A stretch of DNA of 64,000 bases. Origin: a bacterium. Its GTDB lineage: Bacteria > Desulfobacterota > Binatia > HRBIN30 > CADEER01. The notes beneath the pieces are model-generated. The model saw nothing but the letters and a program-made list of their open reading frames with translations, ran no database searches and was not told the origin of the DNA. The position numbers were made by a program, and so were the translations under genes. Numbering within the stretch: the stretch's first letter is position 1; each line of letters starts with the position of its first letter. The DNA is taken from contig JAHBUY010000006.1 in the NCBI GenBank assembly GCA_019637795.1, forward strand, positions 302,330 through 366,329, in the 5' to 3' direction. Below are positions 59,518-64,000 of the stretch, one piece after another.

Positions 59518-60185
59518 GGGTTCCCCTGCGCCGCCACGAGCTTGCGCACGCGCGCCACGACCTCGTCGACGCTCTCGCTGGTGGTGTCGACGAGCAGCGC
59601 GTCGGCGGCGGGCACCAGCGGCGAGTGCGCCCGGCCGCGGTCGCGCGCGTCGCGCTCCTCGATCTCGCGCTGGATGTGTCCCAGGTCGGCGGGGTCGCCC
59701 CGCGCGGCGAGCTCCGCCCAGCGCCGGCGCGCCCGCTCCGCGGCGCTGGCGACGAGAAAGATCTTCACCGTGGCGTGCGGCAGGACGACGGTGCCGATGT
59801 CGCGCCCCTCCATCACCACCCCGCCGCCCTCCCCCATCCGGCGCTGCAGGGCGACCAGGCGTTCGCGCACCGCCGGGTGGGTCGAGACCCTGGACGCCCA
59901 CTGCCCGGCCTCCGCGCTGCGGATGGCGCCGGTCAGATCGCGGCCGTTGGCGAGCACGCGCACGCCGTCGGCGCGCTCGGCGAACTCCAGGCGCAGCGCG
60001 TCGCACAGCGCCGCCAGCGCCGGCGCATCGTCGAGTTCGACGCCGGCCTCGTCGGCCAGCACGCCGACCACGCGGTACATGGCGCCGGTGTCGACGTAGC
60101 GCAGGCCGAGCGCCTGGGCGAGGCGCCGGCTGACGGTGCTCTTGCCGGCGCCGGCGGGCCCGTCGATGGCGATCGTCGGCTTCAT
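59514..60185 (-). CDS. cmk: Cytidylate kinase
   Basis: This 223-residue nucleoside monophosphate kinase converts CMP/dCMP to the diphosphate. The P-loop is IDGPAGAGKST at the N-terminus, followed by LAQALGLRYVDTGAMYRVV (CMP-binding YxDTGAMYR). GGGVVMEGRDIGTVVLPHA and KIFLVASAAERARRR are further signatures, with RDRGRAHSPLVPAADALLVDTT near the end. Length is normal. The ATG overlaps the aroA stop by 4 bases (ATGA). Confidence 0.97.
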   Translation of the reverse strand: MKPTIAIDGPAGAGKSTVSRRLAQALGLRYVDTGAMYRVVGVLADEAGVELDDAPALAALCDALRLEFAERADGVRVLANGRDLTGAIRSAEAGQWASRVSTHPAVRERLVALQRRMGEGGGVVMEGRDIGTVVLPHATVKIFLVASAAERARRRWAELAARGDPADLGHIQREIEERDARDRGRAHSPLVPAADALLVDTTSESVDEVVARVRKLVAAQGNP

Positions 60186-61465
60186 CGCCGCAGCCCCTCC
60201 AGACGGGCGAAGAAGTCGGGAAAGGTCTTGGCGACGCACCCCGGATCGGCGATCGTCACCCCCGGCACCTTCAGGCCGACGAGCGCGAAGGCCATGGCGA
60301 TGCGGTGGTCGTCGTAGGTCGCGATCCGCGCCGCGTGCAGCGGCGACGGCCAGACGCTGAGGCCGTCGTCGCGCTCCTCGACCCGCGCCCCGAGGCGCGC
60401 CAGCTCGCTGGCGACGGCGCGCAGCCGGTCGCTCTCCTGCCAGCGCAGGTGGGCGACGTTGCGGATGTGCACCGGCCCGCTGGCGAAGGGCGCGATCGCC
60501 GCCAGGGTGGGCGCGGTATCGGAGCAGGCGTTGAGGTCGGCGTCGATGCCGGCGAGCTGCGCCGGCCCCTCGACGCTGATCGCGTCCGCCTCCCAGCGCA
60601 CGCGCGCCCCCATGCGCTCGAGCAGGGCGGCGAACGCGACGTCCCCCTGCAGCGAGCCGCGGTGCAGGCCGACGACCCGCACCCGCCCGCCGGTGAGCGC
60701 CGCCGCCGCCCAGAAGTAGTGCGCGCTCGAGGCGTCCGGCTCGACGGCGTAGCGCTGGGCGCGATAGCGCTGGCCGCTCGCGACCCGATAGACGCGGTCG
60801 CCGGCGCGCTCCACCGTCACCCCCCACTGCCCCATCACCGCCACCGTCATGTCGATGTACGGCTGGGCGATGACCGGGCCGGTGAGCGTGATGACGACGT
60901 CGCGCGCCGCGTACGGCGCCACCTGCAGCAACGCCGAGACGAACTGGCTCGAGCGCGCCGCCGCCAGCTCGGTGGCGCCGCCGGGCAGGCCGTCGGCCTC
61001 GACCAGCACCGGCGGCGACCCGGTGCCGGCTTCGCTGCGCAGCCGCGCGCCGAGGCGCCCCAGGGCGTCGACGAGATCCTGGATCGGCCGCTCGCGCATG
61101 CGCGGCGTCCCGTCGATGCGGTATCGGCCGTGGCCGAGGCAGAGCGCCGCGACCAGGAAGCGCATCGCCGTCCCGGCGTTGCCGACGAACAGCTCGGCGG
61201 CGGCGCGGGGCCAGGTGCCGCCGCGGCCCTCGATGGTCAGCCGGGCGGCCGCCTCGTCGGCCTCGACCGCGATGCCGAGGGCGCGCAGCGCCGCCGCCAT
61301 GTAGCGGGTGTCGTCGCTGAACAGCACCCCGTCGAGCACCGAGCGGCCGTCGGCCAGCGCCGCCAACAGGGCGACCCGGTTGCTGATCGACTTCGAGCCC
61401 GGCACCCGCACCACCGCGTCGGGCGGCCGCGCCAGGGGCTGCAGCGTGATCGCGTCGTCGCTCAC
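60182..61465 (-). CDS. aroA: 3-phosphoshikimate 1-carboxyvinyltransferase (EPSP synthase)
   Basis: This is a 427-residue shikimate-pathway enzyme that joins PEP and shikimate-3-phosphate. The N-terminal VRVPGSKSISNRVALLAALA, the PEP-site LFVGNAGTAMRFLVAA, then DGTPRMRERPI and SSQFVSALL are diagnostic. WQESDRLRAVASELARLGA and DDHRIAMAFALVGL mark the C-terminal half. The NAGTAMR loop is the usual glyphosate-sensitive (class I) form. GTG start overlaps the tyrA stop by 4 bases. Confidence 0.97.
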   Translation of the reverse strand: MSDDAITLQPLARPPDAVVRVPGSKSISNRVALLAALADGRSVLDGVLFSDDTRYMAAALRALGIAVEADEAAARLTIEGRGGTWPRAAAELFVGNAGTAMRFLVAALCLGHGRYRIDGTPRMRERPIQDLVDALGRLGARLRSEAGTGSPPVLVEADGLPGGATELAAARSSQFVSALLQVAPYAARDVVITLTGPVIAQPYIDMTVAVMGQWGVTVERAGDRVYRVASGQRYRAQRYAVEPDASSAHYFWAAAALTGGRVRVVGLHRGSLQGDVAFAALLERMGARVRWEADAISVEGPAQLAGIDADLNACSDTAPTLAAIAPFASGPVHIRNVAHLRWQESDRLRAVASELARLGARVEERDDGLSVWPSPLHAARIATYDDHRIAMAFALVGLKVPGVTIADPGCVAKTFPDFFARLEGLRR

Positions 61466-62322
61466 GCCGCGCCGCCGTCAGCGCCGCCGCGCCGCGCCGC
61501 GACCGCGGCCTCGAGCAGCGCCTGCAGCGCCCGTTCGTCGCCCGCCGCCACCGCGGCGCGCAGCCGCGCCACCGCGGCGCTGAAGGCGTCGGTCGCCGCC
61601 AGCACCGCCTCGGCGTTGGCGAGCAGGATGTCGCGCCACAGCTCGGCCGGGCTGGCGGCGACGCGCGTCGCGTCGCGCCAACTGCCGCCGGCGAACGCCG
61701 CCATGCCGCCGTCCGCCGCCGCCAGCGCGCCCACCAGCGCGTAGGCGACGACGTGCGGCAGGTGGCTCACCCAGGCGAGCGCCCGGTCGTGCGCCGCCGG
61801 CGTCATCGTCTGCACCCGCGCGCCGACGCCCTCCCAGAGCCCCCGCACCCGCGCCAGCGCCGCCGCGTCGGTGCGCGGCGACGGCGTCAGGATGCACGGC
61901 GCGCCGCGGAACAGCGCCGCGTCGGCGGCGGCGGCGCCGGCGCGCTCGCTGCCGGCGATCGGATGCCCGCCGACGAACGGGCGATCGGCCGGCAGCACCG
62001 CTTCGCACTGCGCCACCACCTCGCCCTTGACGCTGCCGACGTCGGTGACCAGGGTCCCGGGCCGCAGGTGCGGCAGCAGGCTCCGCGCCACCGCCGCGGT
62101 GCTGCGCACCGGCACCGCCAGCACCACGAGGTCGACCGGCCCGAGGCCGGCGGGGTCGCGCAGCGTGCGGTCGCAGATGCCGCGCGCCCGCGCCACCGCC
62201 AGGTTCGCCTCGCCGCGGCCGATGCCGACTACCTCGCCGATCAGCCCGGCGGCGCGCGCCGCCAGCGCCAGCGAGCCGCCGATCAGCCCGACGCCGACGA
62301 TCGCCGCGCGCTCAAACCCCAA
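61462..62322 (-). CDS. tyrA: Prephenate/arogenate dehydrogenase
   Basis: This is a 286-residue NAD(P)-dependent dehydrogenase that makes 4-hydroxyphenylpyruvate or tyrosine from prephenate or arogenate. The Rossmann motif is IVGVGLIGGSLALAAR. Catalytic-region segments are VTDVGSVKGEVV, FVGGHPIAGSERAG (conserved His) and ALAWVSHLPHVVAYALV. No chorismate-mutase or ACT domain is present. The TTG start at 62322 overlaps hisC by 11 bases. It lies between hisC and aroA in an aromatic amino-acid operon. Confidence 0.94.
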   Translation of the reverse strand: MGFERAAIVGVGLIGGSLALAARAAGLIGEVVGIGRGEANLAVARARGICDRTLRDPAGLGPVDLVVLAVPVRSTAAVARSLLPHLRPGTLVTDVGSVKGEVVAQCEAVLPADRPFVGGHPIAGSERAGAAAADAALFRGAPCILTPSPRTDAAALARVRGLWEGVGARVQTMTPAAHDRALAWVSHLPHVVAYALVGALAAADGGMAAFAGGSWRDATRVAASPAELWRDILLANAEAVLAATDAFSAAVARLRAAVAAGDERALQALLEAAVAARRGGADGGAA

Positions 62323-63424
62323 CGCCCCGCCCTTCCTCGCGCAGGGTGCGCAGCGCCGCCACCAGCCGCTCGTTCTCGTTGCGCGTGCCGACGGTGACCC
62401 GCACGTGCTCCGGGAAGCCGTACACCGGCACCGGGCGCACGATGACGCCGAGGCGCAGCAACTGGTCGTAGAGCCGCGCCGCGTTGCCGACCCGCACCAG
62501 GATGAAGTTCGCCCAGCTCGGGACGCATTCCAGGCCGAGCTCGGCGAACGCCGCGCGCAGGAACGCCATGCCCTCGCGGTTGACGGCGCGCGTGCGCTCG
62601 ACGTGCTCGTCGTCGTCGAGCGCCGCCAGGGCCGCCACCTGGGCGAGCGTGTTGACGTTGAACGGCGCCCGCAGGCGGTTCAGCAGGTCGATGATCGCCG
62701 GATGCGCGACGCCGTAGCCGATGCGCAGGCCGGCGAGGCCGTAGATCTTCGAGAAGGTGCGCAGCACGATCAGCAGGTGGTCGCCGCCGACGTCGGCGAG
62801 GCCGTCCGGATAGCGCGGGTCCTCGACGTACTCGAAGTACGCCTCGTCCATGACGATCACCACGTCGCGCGGCACCGCCGCCAGGAACTCCTGCCACTGC
62901 TCGCGGAAGACGATGGTGCCGGTCGGGTTGTTGGGGTTGGCGAGGAAGATCAGCCGCGTCGCCGGCGTGATCGCCTCGGCCATCGCCTCGAGGTCGTGGG
63001 TGAACTGGCGCAGCGGCACGATGATGCCGCGCCCGCCCTGCGCCTGCACCAGCATGCGGTAGATGACGAAGGCCTGGTCGGCCATCACCGCTTCCTCGCC
63101 GGCGTGCAGGAAGGTGCGGACGACGAGCTCGATGATCTCGTTCGAGCCGTTGCCGAAGACCAGCGACTCCGGCGACACCCGCAGCGCGCGCGCCAGGGCG
63201 CGGCGCAGGTGGTAGCAGTTGCCGTCCGGATAGCGGTGGATGTCGGCGATCGCCGCGTGCAGCGCCGCCAGGGCCTTCGGCGACGGGCCGAGCGGGTTCT
63301 CGTTCGACGCCAGCTTGATCGAGTCGGTGATGCCGTACTCGCGCTCCAACTCGTCGATCGGCTTGCCGGGCGGATACGGCTGCAGCGAGTGCAGCCAGGG
63401 CCGGACCAGGTTCTTCACGTTCAT
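62312..63424 (-). CDS. hisC: Histidinol-phosphate/aromatic aminotransferase (HisC family)
   Basis: This 370-residue PLP enzyme is a fold type I aminotransferase. IKLASNENPLGPSPKAL is the family opening. FLANPNNPTGTI and VIVMDEAYFEYV bind PLP, the Schiff-base Lys is in TFSKIYGLAGLRIGY, and the phosphate-binding Arg lies in VRVTVGTRNENE. Placement between pheA and tyrA suggests it transaminates aromatic keto acids, with or without histidinol phosphate; that is inference from context. ATG at 63424 overlaps the pheA stop by 4 bases (ATGA). Confidence 0.94.
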   Translation of the reverse strand: MNVKNLVRPWLHSLQPYPPGKPIDELEREYGITDSIKLASNENPLGPSPKALAALHAAIADIHRYPDGNCYHLRRALARALRVSPESLVFGNGSNEIIELVVRTFLHAGEEAVMADQAFVIYRMLVQAQGGRGIIVPLRQFTHDLEAMAEAITPATRLIFLANPNNPTGTIVFREQWQEFLAAVPRDVVIVMDEAYFEYVEDPRYPDGLADVGGDHLLIVLRTFSKIYGLAGLRIGYGVAHPAIIDLLNRLRAPFNVNTLAQVAALAALDDDEHVERTRAVNREGMAFLRAAFAELGLECVPSWANFILVRVGNAARLYDQLLRLGVIVRPVPVYGFPEHVRVTVGTRNENERLVAALRTLREEGRGVGV

Positions 63425-64000
63425 GGTCGCGCCTCGCCCTCCGGCCAGCGCCAGGCGGGATACGAGCCGAGCACCTTGACGAACAGCGCCCGCTCCTTCA
63501 ACCCCGCCAGCGCCTTCTGCATGCGCGGCTCGGCGCTGTGGCCGGCCAGGTCGATGAAGAACACGTACTCCCAGGCGCGGCCCTTGAGCGGTCGCGACTC
63601 GATGGTGCTGAGGTTGATGCGCTGCCGGGCGAACGCCTCCAGCACCCGGAACAGCGCCCCCGACTCGTGCGGCACGGCGAACAGGATCGAGGTCTTGTCG
63701 TCGCCGGTCGGCGCGCCGTTGCCGTCGTGGCTGACCACCAGGAAGCGGGTGACGTTGTTGGGCAGGTCCTGGATGCTGGCGGCGACGATCTTCAGCTTGA
63801 GCCGCTCGGCCGCCCGCCGCGAGGCGATCGCCGCCGTGCCCGGGTGCGCCGCCGCCTGCTCGGCGGCGACCGCGTTGCTCGCCACCTCCGCCACCGGCAG
63901 GTTCGGGAAGTGCTGCGCCAGCCAGCCGCGGCACTGGGCGAGCGACTGCGGATGGGAGACGATGCGCCGCACCCGGCGCGGCTCGGCGCTGCGCGCCAGC
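63421..64000 (-). CDS. pheA: Prephenate dehydratase C-terminal part, cut by window edge
   Basis: This is the last ~192 residues of prephenate dehydratase, which converts prephenate to phenylpyruvate. Visible are the end of the catalytic domain (IVSHPQSLAQCRGWL, then AAIASRRAAERLKLKIVAAS and QDLPNNVTRFLVV, with the Thr-Arg-Phe active-site triplet) and the regulatory ACT domain: SILFAVPHESGALFRVLEAF and NLSTIESRPLKG (ESRP phenylalanine-binding motif). The frame stays open to base 64000. Whether a chorismate mutase domain precedes it cannot be seen. It is the first visible gene of the operon running to 56876. Confidence 0.96.
   Translation of the reverse strand, partial: LARSAEPRRVRRIVSHPQSLAQCRGWLAQHFPNLPVAEVASNAVAAEQAAAHPGTAAIASRRAAERLKLKIVAASIQDLPNNVTRFLVVSHDGNGAPTGDDKTSILFAVPHESGALFRVLEAFARQRINLSTIESRPLKGRAWEYVFFIDLAGHSAEPRMQKALAGLKERALFVKVLGSYPAWRWPEGEARP

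Overview
The window is a high-GC (by eye about 70 % or more) bacterial chromosome segment, densely packed and almost entirely protein-coding. It suggests a Gram-negative, deltaproteobacteria-like lineage. The evidence is a pheA-hisC-tyrA-aroA-cmk-rpsA-ihf operon, an M50 protease-trpS-scpA-scpB-rluB operon, glnD/mutS/xerD housekeeping genes, predicted lipoproteins and many signal-peptide proteins. The dockerin-like calcium-loop pairs and Cys-rich repeats in the secreted proteins resemble those of uncultured Binatota-like or myxobacteria-like groups. That placement is inference from style, not from a search.

Layout. 1-4.9 kb: the end of a stand-alone 5'-3' exonuclease, a small unknown protein, an FG-GAP repeat protein, an SRPBCC protein, a protein with a histone-H1-like basic tail, and a tiny lipoprotein-like gene. 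4.9-8.9 kb: a three-gene chemosensory-like operon (CheW, membrane receptor, HPt-CheW-receiver hybrid) with no histidine-kinase domain. 9.0-15.7 kb: a TPR lipoprotein with a PBP-like domain, a DUF1232 protein, a ketopantoate reductase, an RND exporter fused to a cyclic-nucleotide-binding domain, and an APH-like kinase. 15.8-22.9 kb: secreted proteins, surE, a DyP peroxidase, and a PHM-like copper monooxygenase carrying a cytochrome-like N-terminus and an inserted dockerin pair. 22.9-28.4 kb: a CoA-transferase translationally coupled to an alpha/beta hydrolase, a palindromic repeat element, an HPr-kinase-like protein, the initiator tRNA, and a Ni/Co transporter.

28.2-43.7 kb: mostly minus-strand housekeeping genes (rluB, scpB, scpA, trpS, M50 protease, xerD, glnD, mutS), then a VWA/AAA chelatase-like pair separated by a second copy of the repeat element, then corA on the plus strand. 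43.7-56.7 kb: a parvulin-type foldase gene next to a secreted-protein cluster whose centre is a roughly 2,830-residue protein. This cluster is the largest block without a recognised function. 56.9-64 kb: a minus-strand operon for aromatic amino acids and translation, ending in an IHF/HU gene and a HIT hydrolase. Its first gene, pheA, runs off the window edge.

Many neighbouring genes share 4-bp ATGA or GTGA stop/start overlaps, which implies tight translational coupling. The best candidates for undescribed biology are the secreted trio with the giant protein, the chimeric copper monooxygenase, and the kinase-less chemosensory operon. All functions are read from motifs by eye; no database search was possible.
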